A stretch of 64,000 nucleotides of DNA from Scenedesmus sp. ARA3 (GCA_004335835.1 RWJK01001429.1:120798-184797); one strand, 5' to 3'; positions 12,735 to 25,468 are shown, counted from the stretch's first letter. The notes: generated by a model from the letters alone, not told the origin. Translations and numbers: made by a program.

Positions 12735-14829
12735 ATGGGGGAGGGCAGTAGCGAGCAGCAGCAGCAGCAGCAACAGGAAAAGGAATCAGAGCAGGAGCCA
12801 GCAGCATGTGCTGCAGCGAATGAAGCGTGCTGCACCATTGATGCTGAGCTGGAAGATGCCGGAGAAGATGCAGAAGATATCCTCAGCAGCGATGAGGAAT
12901 ACAACCACAAGAACTTTGGCATCTTCCAGGCTCTGCCGGTGGAGGGAGAGCCAGACTGGTCCTTAGGTATGCATGCCTGTTGCACGTCGAATTTGTAACA
13001 GGAACAAACCCTGGGGTATCGTGCTGCCACTTGGACACAGGGGCTGCTGTTCACTCAAGCAGCATAGCAGGTGCCTGTGCTGTACGAGTGTTGGCAGCAG
13101 CCAGGCAGGCCTTGACTGCTGCACAGCTGAAGCTGGCGTGCAACGCGTGCTTGTAGCACGCACGGCGCTGCTCTTATGACAACAGCTCATGCAGCAGCCC
13201 CGGTTGCAGTGCATGTCATCAGTATGAATCAGCAAGTTGCTGTGCTGTTATATCCCTGCCAAGTTTGTGTGTGGTTCTGTTGCTGCAGACGAGCCGGACA
13301 GTGCTGAGGAGTACCTGAGGCGTGTGCGCTACGAGGCATCTCGCTGCCCACGGGTGAGACAGCGGGTGGCTGCTGTTTGTGCCAGTTGCTGCAGTTGTCA
13401 CCATGTCTCTGCAATGTACAGCTCTACGGCAAGTTGAGTTATCCCCGGGCTTCAGCAGGTGTTGTTAGTGCTGTGTTGCTTGCTGCAGCAACACTTGCAG
13501 GGATGGCGGGAGCAGGTTGAGCATAGTCTTTGCAAACGCGCAGCACGCTGCACCGTTCAACATCCATTTGACCAGCATACTTCAATATCTGTGCTCTTGT
13601 GCAGCAAACTGTGGCTACTTCACCTGCTGCCACTGCTGCTCTCCATGCTTGTTGCAGGTGGTGCGTGCAGAGCTTCCAGCTGCAGCTGCAGCAGCAGGCG
13701 GCCATGCTGCAGCTAGGTCGGGCCGGCAGGTGCTGCCTGATGTTGCGCCCATTGCTGACGCTCCCGACTGGGCCAAGCCCAACAGGAGCTGGGTGCTGCA
13801 GTTTGTGGCAGACTTCCAGGCGCTGAGGCAGCAGCTGCAGGAGGCATGCCTGGCGGGAGGTGAGGCATGCTGCTGCTGGTGGTGGTGGGCATGCCGGCTT
13901 GCACATGAAGCAGGGCCATGCAGTAAGGCAAGGGCTTACTTAGCGAAATGCAACTGAGGACGTCAAGACTGTTGGGCTGGGCTGTGGCTTGCTCCATGGG
14001 ACATTGCACGGAGCCGTGCGGAGTTGCCTTGGCGTGATGGTGTGACGGTATGACAGTATGCTGTTACATATGATGTTACATACCGCGCACTTGCTGCTGC
14101 GCTGTCCCGCAGGCTACCCTGTGGTGCAGGTGCCCCACGTGAACGATGCGGAGGCATGGGACCGCGCCTGCTTCGGGCATGCAGCCCAGGCGGAGGCGCG
14201 GGGCGTGCCTGCTGCTGCTGGCGCTGAGATGACGCAGCTCACGCCAGGCATATGCAGCAAGATCATGGCGCTGGAGCAGGTGAGGCGCTGCGGGTGTGAC
14301 ACACGTCAGCCAATGTAACTACTGAGTGCAGACGAATTGAGGAGATGCACCGGCAGCCACGGCAGTTGTGCAACAGCCTATTGGTGTGCACGGGACGCCT
14401 GTGCCCGCTGCGTTTTTGCGTGTACGCATGCTGAGCACGTAGCTTTGCTGCTATGCGTGCTACTGATGAGAGATGCTGACTTGAACCATGTGCTGTTTGC
14501 TGCTGCTGCTGCTGCCGCTGCAGCCCGAGGTCATCAGCCTGTTCCTGCGGCACAGTCAGCAGCTGGAGGAGCACTGCCCTGACAGCCTGCCGCTGCTGCG
14601 CGCGCAGTGGCTGTTTGCGCTTGCAGCACGCCTGGAGAAGCCGTGCCACCCTCAGGTGGCTGCGGCGCTGAGGGCTGTGCTGCGGCACTGCTGCAAGCTG
14701 CGCGGTGTTGTCAGCCAGGCTGGGGACCCGCTGCTGCCCAAGCTGAACGTGCTGATCGTGATGGCGGGCGCGTACTTTGCGCAGGACGAGGAGCTGTGCA
14801 CGTTTGTTGACAGCGTGGACCTCATCTGA
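12735..14829 (+). CDS. GEMIN2: Gemin2 / SIP1-like SMN-complex protein
   Basis: Five exons join in phase: 12735-12966, 13289-13353, 13658-13859, 14113-14279 and 14524-14829. After an acidic, Gln-rich start comes FGIFQALPVEGEP, then EEYLRRVRYEASRCPRVV, the Gemin2 signature around the helix that contacts SMN, then WVLQFVADFQALRQQLQ and a helical C-terminal domain. Gemin2 holds the Sm protein ring during assembly of spliceosomal snRNPs in the cytoplasm. The product is about 323 residues, near the usual length. The intron-rich genes around it fit an organism that depends on this machinery. Confidence 0.87.
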
Positions 14830-15490
14830 TGTTTTGGGATGGCAGCTGCTTTGGCCTCTCAGCTGTGCAGCTTTGGGGTGCGCATGGGCCGCGCACTTGC
14901 GCATGCGATTGTCAGGCTGCTTGTTGATGCATTTGTATGGTAGCCAGGCTCAGCTGCAATGTATAGTATTGTAGAGGCAAGATGGCAGCTTGTCCACCAA
15001 TCCTTTTGTGTTGGCGCATCAATTGACAAGGCTGGCTTGCACAGCAAGCGGGGCATGTTGGACTGTTGTGTTGTGTTGTCGCGGCATGGTTCAGGTGTCA
15101 TGTCCTGGCAAAGGCACCTACCTGCGCACGCTGCCAGCATGCTAGCAGAAGTTCAGTCATCACATTCATGTGTACTTATGCTTCTTTCGTGTCTCCCTAT
15201 GGTGTTTGCTTCTGTTCATTGCTTCTGTCGACGACAGTAGGCCTTCGCACAACCCCCTCCTTGTAAAGCATTGCGTACATTTCCAAAGCATACGAGGTGT
15301 GCTGGCTCTTTGAAATGATAAGTGAATTGTAGTGGATGCGCTTTACTCAGCAACGCGGTCATGCATTTACGCAGAGCAACTGGAGCTACGCTCGGGACGG
15401 CAGTGACTTCAAGTCGAAAGTTGGCACTCTGCTCAGCGGTGGCGCAGACTTGCAGGCAAGCAAATCAAAGTAGTAACTCTCCCAAGCGCA
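14830..15490. other. Intergenic region downstream of Gemin2
   Basis: No conserved protein is visible. A short basic sequence from an ATG at 15361 (MHLRRATGATLGTAVTSSRK) looks like a mitochondrial targeting peptide and could be a first exon of the next gene, through a weak GTGGCG donor in matching phase; this is unproven. Confidence 0.35.
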
Positions 15491-15649
15491 ATGAGAAAGG
15501 TCGCAGCCGCAGGCGCCTTTGTTGCCTGGGGACAGACACGTTCCCACCAAAACACAGCACTTGCATGCGTCGCTCCTTTGATGGTCCTTGGCAACAGCAA
15601 GAGCCCCTCCATGTTCCTGCACATGTCTCATTTACCGTGCTGCTCGCAG

Positions 15650-16797
15650 GCAACGTCCGTAGCAGCAGCACTAGCAGCCACCAAGTGTCCTGTACCTGCT
15701 GCTGCTCAGCATCAGGCTGGGGATGTCAATGCAAACCCATATCACAAAAGCACCAGCTCAAAGACATGCATAGGACCACACCCTGGATATGCCTGGGTAA
15801 GAACATCATAGACACCTATACTGAGCAGCGATAATGCCGGAAAGACATGCATGTGGTTGTGCCCGGGTCCCATGTCTGCCAGAACCGTCTCAATGTGACA
15901 GTGCACGAGTTCAACACAGCAGAGTCTGCGTGCTTCATAACAGTCACATCTGTGCACTGCTGTGCAGATTGCAGCAGCACAGCCATCCACCAGCAGTGCT
16001 GCACAATATGCTGCATGCCACTGAGCATTTCGGCAAAAGTTGCTGTTTGCCTGTGTGGTTCACAGGTGGACAAGCATGGACAACCTCTGGCGGTTGGGCC
16101 CCCAGCAGCAGCTGCAGCGGACAGCAGTGCAGCCAGCAGCACCACTGGGCAGCAGCAGCAGCAACATATCAACAGCAGCAGCAGCAACAGCTGTGCGGGC
16201 GTTGACTACGGCACAATGACATCAACACAGCGCAGCATGGTCATCTGGAAGCGAATCAGCCCAGGTAGGTAACAACAACCTCTCCGTAGCAGCTGCTGCT
16301 GGCAATGCACTCAAAGTTGACCAACCGCTGCACTTCATGTACATCATCACCCACCCAGAAGCAGCGGCTGGACTCTTCAGATGTAACAGCCAAAGCGCAC
16401 ACGCATGTGTGTGTAGTGCTTTGTCATTGTTTACATGAAAAAGTGGGCAGACTAAATGGCTACCTCAAACAAGGGGCTGATGCTGATTAAGGCCCTTGAT
16501 GTGTTGCTGTGACACGCGCTCAAAGCCTGTGTGCCTCTGCTCATGCAACGCACCACCACTACCACCAACGTTGGACTCTGCCATGACATGCCTGCCCTTC
16601 CCGCTTGCTCTGTGCCTGCAGGCATGCTGCCTGGCACCTCAGTCACGCCGCAGTCCACCACTGCTGAGGCCTATGCCTACCCGGCCGGCCTGGCTGAGGC
16701 GCCTGATGCCACACACCACCTGAAAAAGACTGACTTCTCAGAGTACACGGAGGCAGCGCTGCGCCACATGCACCACCTGCACCAAGCCAAGAAGTAG
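15650..16797 (+). CDS. Unrecognised spliced gene, short conserved-looking protein
   Basis: Three exons are well supported: 15650-15796, 16066-16264 and 16622-16797, with canonical donors GTAAGA and GTAGGT, CAG acceptors and continuous phase. The joined protein contains NPYHKSTSSKTCIGPHPGYA, then a Gln/Ser linker, DYGTMTSTQRSMVIWKRISP, and a C-terminal helix TDFSEYTEAALRHMHHLHQA. I do not recognise the family. The 5' end is uncertain: the first exon may simply begin at an ATG at 15491 in the same frame, or splice from the mitochondrial-like peptide at 15361. Conserved-looking aromatic and His residues outside the low-complexity linker suggest a real small folded or filament-bound protein. Confidence 0.6.
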
Positions 16798-17152
16798 CAG
16801 CAGTCAGCAGTTGATGGACTTGTGTGTGTGGCACGCGTGCGGTGGTCGGGGCTTGTGTGCAGCAGCAGGTGGCATGCAGCAGCTGGCAATGTAATCCATC
16901 CTGGTGGAATGAATCGCATGTGATTTTGTGATCAAGCATAGCACCATCGGCTACTATGCTGTTGACAATGCCCACAGATGCATGTGAACAGCAGCTGTGT
17001 AACAGAGAGGACACATACACCAGGTTGAGTAGCTCCTGAACAACCACACCAGCTTCAAGCCAACACGTCAGCAGCACAGGCGCCCGATAGCAGGGTACAA
17101 GTCCCGCACCTGGCTGGCCGTCAAAGCATTATAATATATTCCAGCCAGCAGG
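16798..17152. other. Short convergent intergenic region
   Basis: About 355 bp separates two convergent stop codons and should hold both 3' UTRs. Nothing else is seen. Confidence 0.5.
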
Positions 17153-20100
17153 CTAGCTGCGCTCCTCTTGCTCCTCGTCTAGGTGTTTGCCTGGTGGCAG
17201 GATGCCTGCTGCCTGCTGCGAGGTGAGGAACATGGCGCCCACGTCCTTCAGGCCGTAGCCGTTTGCGGACGCTGCCAGCAGGCTGTTGAACACGAGGTCT
17301 GCAGCCAGGCAGCACCAAGCAGCGCGGCAGGGACTGCTGGACCAGCAAACATTGTTGCAGAGAGCTGATGCTGAAGGAGGCAGCTGGAATTGATGCAAAC
17401 AGCAGCCAGCAGTGGGTGTAGCTGCCATCAACAGCCCCCTCCCAGCCACGCCACACCCCACCACGCCGCACCTGCCACGCGCAGGGGGCACCTGCTCATC
17501 TCAGCCAGCTGCCGCATGTAGCGCACGTCCTTCAGCGCCAGGTCCACTGTGAAGCCCGCGCTAGCATCCAGCGACTCGCTGGCGATGCGCCGCGCATAGC
17601 CCTGCACGCACACACACACAGCCGCATCTTGGGTCCTTGCAACAGTGCTGAGCATGAGCTGAGCATGCCAGCGCCAAGTATAAGTAGTGTGGCACAGGTT
17701 TGGCGGCAGCCGCAGCTGTATTTGCAACATAGTTGTGCTGGCATGCCGCACCATAGCTGCCAAGCGCTGCCACCCACCTGTATGGATGGCGCGGGGAAGA
17801 ATGCGTCTACAAAAGCCAGCATGTCCTCCCTGGGGATGCTGTTCTTGTCAGCCAGCGTCAGCGCTGCAGGCAGCACACAGCAACACAGCAGCCACAGCTC
17901 ACATGCACAGAACATGCAGATATAACACGGGTCAGCAGGGCTGCTGAGTTATCGTATCGCTTGCCTTCCACTTCGTGAACAGTGCTGGTCCATCACAAGT
18001 GCCTGCAGATCGCAGTGCATCGACTGCAAGACGCATGCCCTGCAGCTGCTGCATGTCATGTGACCCCGCCAAGTACCGTGCAGGAATGGAGCCACAGCTC
18101 TCCGCAGGCCTGCTGTGCTCACCTTCACACATGGTCTCCACAAAACCAAACAGTGTGAAGTTACCTGCAACCGCACGTGACAGTGAACATCAGCGGCTGT
18201 TTCAGAGCCACTTGCAGGAGCAGCAGTTGCATTGCTGCGCACTCAGCAGCACACTGTCGATGCACTATTGTATTGATGCCAGCGCTGCATGCAAATGCCA
18301 GCTTTTGACAGCAGCAGATGCATCGGATCATGCAGTGTTGTGCATCTCAAGCCCATACAACCGCACACAGGTGCTGCACGCGCACTGCCACACACCAATA
18401 AGCTTCATGGCGTTAGCCTTGTGTGCTGCATCCTGCGTTGGCAGCAGCCGCCCGTGTGCTGTCAGGAAAGGCTGCACACGCGCCACCGCGTCCGCAGGGC
18501 CCGCAGGCACCACTATGAGCCGTGCAGCAGCTGCAGCATCTGGCCTGCAGTAATCAACAAGGGGGGTGGCAGGTGAGGTTTAAATCAAATGCAAAACACT
18601 CTCATGCTCGAGACAGGTGTGCTGCAGGAAGCAGGTGTCACGCGCTACCTGCAGATGCACCTGCACAGCGTGCGTGCACAGTCGACTGACGCCTACACCA
18701 CAGGCTCGACAGGATAGGGGTTTGCTTGGCAAAAGTTTGTCACAGCAAGCTGGCAGCAAAGGCAGCATGTGCTGGCTGGCCTTACCTGCCCCACACTGGC
18801 GCTGCTATGTACTCGCAGCCTTTGCCGCGCAGCTGGGCAACTGCAGCCATGGCAAACTCTGGCGTGTTGGTGCTGTGGTTGACGATGACCTTGCCCTGCA
18901 GGTCACACTGCTGCAGCTGCTGCAGCATGCTGTCACATGCCACGTCATCTGCAAGCAGCAGAGCAAGGCGGCAGGACGTTGTTGTATGGGCTCATAACCT
19001 ATTGAAGGTTACGGCCTGGTGTGAAGTAGACTTTAAGGGAGGACGACAGGCTCTGAAAGACACGTTACAATTCCATACAAGAATCATAGCTTATATACCC
19101 AAGTAGTCCTCGGCTGAAGCCGGGGGTTAGGCAGGGAAGCTACCATGGGGAGCTTCCCGGCACATTTGTCGGGCCGGCACATTATGCAATCCAGGATCCT
19201 TAGATCATACCACGGGATGGCATGCACCGAATCATGTCGATACACTCGCAACATAGATATAGAATACACAAGTATGTGCATAGCAATTGAGCATGCAGCT
19301 CTCTAGTGGAGAGCTGCAGGAGACAACATAATCTGCCAAGTTAGCTAAGAGATGAAGGCCAAACAGACCCTGGATTCATAACACTCCCTCGTGGACTGGC
19401 ATCTCAACTTGGCAAACTCGGCACGCATTGCTGCTGAAATCCAAGATGGTGTGAATGCCATACGAGTAGTGGGCTGGTAATACACAACTGCTGATCAGAC
19501 ACAAGTGACAGGTACAGTGCGGACTGCATCCACGCACTGCAGGTTACTTCAATACTGTAGCGAGAAAGCAGCTGCTGCAGAACAAACTCCCTCGGAGCCC
19601 TGGAACACATCAGACAGGGAATAGGCAGGCTGCATTGGTCATACAATTAGAACAGTTTTGCTTGTGCATCACACCTACTTCTGCTGGTACAGAGCGTGGT
19701 CTGCAGGTTGTGCATTGGGCGACTGCATGCAGAGAGCGCAGTCGCTGCATGAGCCTACTGTTGAAATGAGCAGTTGTCCATGACACTGATTGGCTTGAGT
19801 GAGCCTATCAACGTTTACAAAGTGCACCCGCACCTGCCAGCATGAGGCACATGATGCTGCATGATGCTGCCACCTCAGCTGGCGAGGCTGCCAGCTGTAT
19901 GCTCAGATCTGGGTCGCTGGTGAGCGGCTGCGCCTTGGATGCTGTGCGGTTGTACACAAACAGCTCCTGTGTGCGACAGGCAGCGGGCAGCAGCAGCATC
20001 CATTGCAGGCAGCAACTGCGGCAAACCTTGACCAGGTTCAGCCTCAGGCAGGCGAGTTCAGCAGCCATCCCAGCAAATGCAGCCTTGCATTCCTCGGTCG

Positions 20101-20330
20101 CTCCTCTGCTGACCACATCTGGGGTTTGCAGCAACTCAATGTGCAGTGAAGCCCTGAATGCACATGATCTGACCGGGTGACGAACGCAGCCTGTGTTGCT
20201 GCACCCAGCAGCGGCAGACCTTGCGCGCCAGCGAAGCTGGAGCCTGCTGGCTCTTCAGCAACCTAGCCAAGTTGCCAGCCATTCCAAGTCCCATTGCTCC
20301 AAGGCCTATGAATCCTATAACTTCTGACAT
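17153..20330 (-). CDS. Beta-hydroxyacid dehydrogenase (3-hydroxyisobutyrate dehydrogenase family)
   Basis: This is an NAD(P)-dependent oxidoreductase of the 6-phosphogluconate/3-hydroxyisobutyrate dehydrogenase superfamily. The start MSEVIGFIGLGAMGLGMAGN carries the dinucleotide-binding GxGxxG motif. Next comes ELFVYNRTASKAQPL, the substrate-loop-like DDVACDSMLQQL, then GKVIVNHSTNTPEFA, AHKANAMKLI with the catalytic-lysine-type block, and the C-terminal helical domain GFTVDLALKDVRYMRQ. Intron 2 (19834-18951) is about 880 bp, far longer than others here. The start is the only ATG; a longer frame with a targeting-like N-terminus would need TTG. The exact substrate (3-hydroxyisobutyrate, glyoxylate or succinic semialdehyde) cannot be told. 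Confidence 0.87.
19108..19317. repeat. Hairpin cluster in intron 2 of the dehydrogenase gene
   Basis: Several short perfect stems lie close together: GGGAAGCT/AGCTTCCC (19134-19158) and GCAGCTCTC/GAGAGCTGC (19295-19317), plus weaker GGC-rich ones near 19108 and 19156. Such clustering is typical of a small inserted palindromic element, but no target duplication was found. Confidence 0.5.
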
Positions 20331-20947
20331 TGTATGGTGAGGCCTTGCTGTGGGACGGTGGGATGTTTTCTGAGCAACAGGTGCACCGTGGGATATGCTG
20401 CGGGCGATGCGGCTTGCCAAAAAAGCGATATATGAACAACACCTGGATTGGAAGTGAATGGCTGCAGTCAGTCACTGAGTGCATGGTACGCGGGCGGGAA
20501 GTTGTGTCGGAGATACCACTGTTATTTCACAACTGTCTCATGCTGGTTGGGGCATGCAGCATCAGCGTAGTCCTTGCATTTTGGAAAGAGCGTACTGTTG
20601 GACGTGGCGTAGCTTTGGCAGAGCAGCTATCGGTTGAGTCTGTTGACTGGAGTTTGAGAGAGAAAGGACCCAGAGCCATCTACAATACTGATCAAGTAAA
20701 AATACTGCGTGGTGTTTGAAGTCGACTGTATTGGAACGGGCTTACGAGGCGATAACGCACGGTCTGCATCACCACCAGCGAAACCCCTGTTGAGCCGGTC
20801 GTCTCGCTGGAGCGCCCACCTCTGGTCACCAAACACACACATACGGTTCATGAACCTTTCAATTGCAGCCCAACAGGTGCAGTGACCCTGTACACATAGG
20901 CCGTAGGTGCTGTTGTAGGAGCAGCACAGACACGTGTTGTCAACACC
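20331..20947. promoter_or_regulatory. Divergent promoter region
   Basis: About 620 bp between the dehydrogenase start (-) and the OPR-like gene start (+). A 129-codon open frame on the plus strand crosses it but overlaps the dehydrogenase start and has no family likeness. No clear TATA box. Confidence 0.4.
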
Positions 20948-23084
20948 ATGCCTTGTCTCTGCCTGCTGGAACAGGGGCTCAAGTGTGTCTCACAGCTGCC
21001 TTGCGGCAACCGGTGCCCTAGGCGCCCTGCAGCTGTACAGCGCAGCAGATTCAGGTGCTGCTGTGCATCCAAAGCAGACAACAGCCAGGTGAGCGTTGTG
21101 CTGCAGCAGCGCAGTGGCATCAGCCATGATGCTGATGTCATTTTTCCACGCTATTTTTTTAAATATCTGCTTGTTGGTTACGTGATGCCTTGTAAACCTT
21201 CCAAAGCTCGCACCGCATTTATCCTGTCCCTGTTACGTCACACTTGGCACAGCGCAATGGCTGACACCAAGGATCGTGGCAATGCCATTTACAGCATGTG
21301 ACCAAGGCAGCCTGTTTATTGAATGCATGTCACCACGTGCCTGCAGGCATGCTCTCCTGCAAGCAGGTGCTTTACAGCTGCAAGTTAAAATCACCCACAA
21401 ATTGCCCCGACCCGTCACAAACATGTGTGTCTGGTGCTCTTGCCTTCAGGACGGCCCCTTGCCACCATGCAGCCTGCCCAGCGCCCCCATGAGCTCCGCA
21501 GCTGCCGGCTCAGCAATCAGCGCCAAAGTGCTGCAGACAGACGGCAAGCAGCTGGCGCAGCTGCTGCTGCGGCTCAGTGAGCTGCAGGTGCGGGGGCAAG
21601 GTGCCGGCCGGCTGGCTTGTTGGCAGCTGCTGCACTCCCCAGTTGTGGCATGCACGACTGTGGTCGTACAAGTCCTGGACACAGCCTGCAGATGCTCTTT
21701 CTTGCTGCCTGTATTGCCCATACCAGTGTCAAGATGCTTGCAGCTGCTGCCATTGCTTGCTGCCTATGCACACGCACCGATTCAGCCAAACGTGCTTCGT
21801 CATTGACACAAGTGGTGCACACCTGGCTTTGCTGCAGGTGCGGCCGCACCAGCAGTGGCTGACTGATGCGCTGGACACATTGCAGCCACAGCTCAGTCAG
21901 CTCAACGGAGCAGAGCTGTCAGGCTGCCTGCAAGCCCTGGGCACCTGGCAGTATGCACCAGCAGGCGCCTTCATGCAGGCATTCCACGCAGCGACATCGC
22001 AGAAGCTGCAGCAGCAGGCGCTGAGCATGCGCCACCTAGGGGAGATCGCGTGGGGATTGGCGCAGCTGCAGGACAGTGATGCAGCGCAGCTCATGGGTGA
22101 ACTACTAGAAGCCGCAGCACACATCATGGCAGCAAGCCAACCCGCCAGCAGTCCTGCAGGAACAGCCCCAGACAGCAGCAGCAACAGCAGCAGCAACAGC
22201 GCGGCTCTGAGTTGTACGGGTATGGCAGACCTAGTTTGGGCTGTGGCCAAGCTGCAGATCCACCCGGGCAAGACCTGGATGGCTGCGTATGAGGCGGCCT
22301 CCCAGCAGCTGCTGCGCAGCTTCAGCCCTCATGAGCTGGCGCAGGTTGTGTGGGCGTTTGCGCGGCTGCCGTACCAGCCGAGTGAGGCGTGGCGGGGCAT
22401 CTTCCTGGAGGCAGTGCAGGTGCGCCAGCTGTATGCGCGTCGACTAGCAGCATGTTCCTGCAAGTTGCAGCAACTGCGGCAAGCACAGTGTCAGCATGCA
22501 CAGGTGGCTGGATGATGTTTGTTGTTGAACCAGCAGGGCTGGCCTGTAGGGAGCATCGTTTTCTCGGCAGGCACGCTGATGGACCTTGGCACAGCATGCA
22601 GAGACAGCGCATGCATAGTGTGCTTCAGCAAACTACTTGCGCTGGTATCCCTGAGTTCAAGCAGAACAGTAAATAACAAGTGCATGTTCATGAGTGTGCG
22701 CTCATCTGCTGCCTGCTGCTTGCCTGGCCGCAGGCTCGCCTGCCTGAGTTTGACAGCAAGAGCATCTCCCTCACCGCCTGGGGCCTCGCCACGCTCAAGT
22801 TCACGCCGGACTTCCGCTGGCTGTTCAACTTTGAGCGCCGCGCGGAGTGCGTGCTGTCGACGCTTGCGGCAGCTGAGCTGGCATGCACGCTGTGGGCGCT
22901 CAGCGAGCTCAAGCAGAAGAGCCCTCACAAGCTGCGGCTGGGCAGGCTGGTGCGGCGCCAGGAGCGCTTCCACGCGTTTGACTTCCAGCTGCTGGTCAAC
23001 CCTAGGCTGCTGTGCGTGGTGCGCAGCCTGACGCTGGGGCCACAAGGTCCTCCACAGCAGGGCAGGCCTAGTGAGAGCAGCTGA
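20948..23084 (+). CDS. OPR/FASTK-like organelle RNA-binding protein
   Basis: Four exons in phase, 20948-21088, 21450-21587, 21838-22419 and 22734-23084, give about 403 residues. The first 40 residues are Cys/Arg/Pro-rich with no acidic residues until late, like a plastid or mitochondrial transit peptide. The rest is a series of degenerate helical repeats of about 38 residues with a Trp or Phe after a Pro-containing loop: RPHQQWLTDALDTL, HPGKTWMAAYEAAS, ELAQVVWAFARLPYQPSEAW, LTAWGLATLKFTPDFRWL. This matches octotricopeptide repeats, expanded in green algae for organelle mRNA stability and translation. No RAP domain is visible at the C-terminus. The RNA target is unknown. Confidence 0.8.
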
Positions 23085-25468
23085 GATTGAGCAGGGTGCT
23101 TGTGGTACAGGATTGACATGCTGAGGGGGATCTGCAGTGCCTGCAGTACAGAGTAGCGCCCAGTCACTAGCCAACGCGTGCATGGGGATTGGAGAGTGCT
23201 TGGGCCTGCAACCTTGGTGGCAATACGATAACTTGAGCACTGTTTGTGGAGTGTTGGTAGGGGCGTGACGCAGGCATGCGTGTAGGATAGACACGTCCCA
23301 GTAGGGTAGCGCCGCTGCTGTGCAGTGTTTGAGTATGAGTGATGCATGACACGCTGCTGCACGCATAGAGGAGCCTGCTGGCCGTTAGTCAGCAACTGTC
23401 GTGGTGGCTGCAAGGCAGCAAACTGTATACTAGAAGTGCGCCTGAGCGTGTCGCCGTGTTTGCGCTGCATTGCTGCTGCCTGTCGATGGTGATGGTGCCA
23501 CTGACGCTTCAGCAGTGATGCATGCCATGCATCGCATGGCCTAAAGAGAGTGCATTGCGTGTGCGCGTGGTTACTGGCTGGCAAGCAATGTCCCTGTGAT
23601 GCTCACTGTGTTTGTCATGCGTCTGATGTATCACAATTGCATATCTGCACATGTGGCTCGCCAGCAGGGCCTGCCCCTCATTCCTGTATTTTCCATCCTG
23701 CTGATCTGCCTCCCTGCATTGTACGCTTGCTGCGGTGCAAGCATTCCTTTGTTATTGTAGCGGCACACACACAGCAATGTGTTGCATGCGGGCTGTAGGG
23801 GCCCCTGTTGTGTCTGCTGCAAGGGTTGGGCACTGTTGCGTGGCTGTACACCATGCTGCACATCCGCAGCTGTGTTCCCTTGCATCAAATTACATTGAGC
23901 ACTTTGTTGTTTGCTAATGTACTGAAGAGGGGCTGCTGTTTGCTCCTAAATGTCTGGCCACACTTACATTAGGTATCAGACATTTCAGACGCCTGGGCAT
24001 ACTCATGACCAGAACGTTGGAGTCTGGTTATATCAAAGGACCCTCCCCTCTATGCTCAATAACGTCATGCCCTGGAAGGGCCTTGCATGTTTGGTTTGTA
24101 AACTCCACAGCTTGCAGCAAGTACTCACTGCTTATAAGCCCCTGAGAGGTATGTGATGACACCATGAGGATGTAACATGCACCGGTTCCTCGTGGGCTGT
24201 GGGTGCTTCTTTGTCATGCATGCGATGCTGTGTTATGTCTGTTTGCAGCTGCCTCGTAATGCCCTATGCTCAGCCTGCATCACAGCATGACAAACACAGG
24301 CGTTGAAGTCTGGACAACCTCAGGCAAAAGCATAAAATTGCCAGCCAGACCCCATATCGGAACTTATAAGCTGGTTCAGTTACTGCACGTAGCAGGGGAG
24401 TGAACTTGTACTGAGCAGTGCTTCAGTGGTACTAGCCTGCCAGGCTGGGTGCTGCAGGCACAACTGTCGTCTGCTTTCCGCCTCGCACCGCTGTTTTCGT
24501 GAGCGGGTGGCTGCACACACAGTCATTCTCTTGCATCTAAAATGCTTTGGTAGTGTGTTCCCTGTTCTACTGCAGCTCACGCCGCTGCTTTTCGAACCGT
24601 AATACCTAGCCGATTGCACCGCGTCAGCAGGTGCATGCAAGCGCATCACGCGGTGCTCAGAACAATCAGTTAAACCATCAGAATTGTTATATGATGAGCT
24701 TAGAGCGTGTGCAGCCTGGCTAAGTGAGAATTTAGGTGGTAACCAGCAGGTGGGCAAGTTACCAAGGTTTGCGTACCCGCAGTGTGGTACGCATGCGTAC
24801 GTGGTCACCCCGTCACGCGTACGCAAACCGTTTGGTAACCAAAACAGGGTGTCCGCTGAACCCTTTCTTGCCGAACCCTTTCTTCCTTCCGTATCTGCTT
24901 CAACCCTTGCTCTGCACGCAGGACACCCCCGCCCTTCGTATAAAACAAAATTGTTGGACAGATGTGCAGGTGTGACGAAGCATGTAGTTTACGCAATAAG
25001 CCCGCGCGGACAGTGCACATCCAACACCTACAGGTGTGCATGTACAATTGGCAGCAGCATAGACATGTAAACTTGATGCATTTGTTTTGCATGCTTGTAA
25101 CTCTGCAAACTCCATGTTTACATGTGCATGCACAATGAGAAGAGCAGGAGTTTGCTCAAGGACATACCATGCAGTAACACCCAAGAGGATGTGCTTCATG
25201 GCCTATGAAGCCCGTCAGGGCGATGGCAGCTGCAGCTGCAAAGCAACAGAGCATGCTGCCTAGGACTTGTGCGCCCGTGCTGCACACATGTATGCGCAGA
25301 CAACCACTGGCTACTGTTCATTGGTTGAGGCAGCTCAAAGGATGCACACGGGGTCCAGCATGTTGATCTACTGCATGAGTAGCTGCACTGCTGCAGCACG
25401 TGTGTGCCCCTGCCCCAAGTTGCGCACCCCTGCCATGTAGCATTGCCACTGCAGTTATTTAGAGAACC
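23085..25468. other. Gene-poor region with a palindromic element
   Basis: About 2.4 kb without a supported gene, between two convergent 3' ends. ORFs here lack family resemblance or splice support. The one clear structure is the imperfect palindrome at 24758-24839, listed separately. Confidence 0.5.
24758..24839. repeat. Imperfect 80-bp palindrome with a nested perfect palindrome
   Basis: The left arm GTTACCAAGGTTTGCGTAC (24758-24776) is repeated inverted as GTACGCAAACC-GT-TTGGTAAC (24819-24839), differing by a two-base insertion. Between the arms sits the perfect 14-bp palindrome GTACGCATGCGTAC (24787-24800), made of the same GCGTAC word. A tandem repeat of CCGAACCCTTTCTT-type sequence follows at 24856-24885. 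Confidence 0.8.

Noticed and set aside
20331..20420. N-terminal extension of the dehydrogenase with a targeting-like sequence
   Set aside because: It has only a TTG at its start and no ATG in frame, so the ATG at 20330 is preferred; an unseen upstream exon remains possible.
20330..20719. 129-codon plus-strand frame between the dehydrogenase and OPR-like genes
   Set aside because: It overlaps the dehydrogenase start, has no splice support and resembles nothing known.
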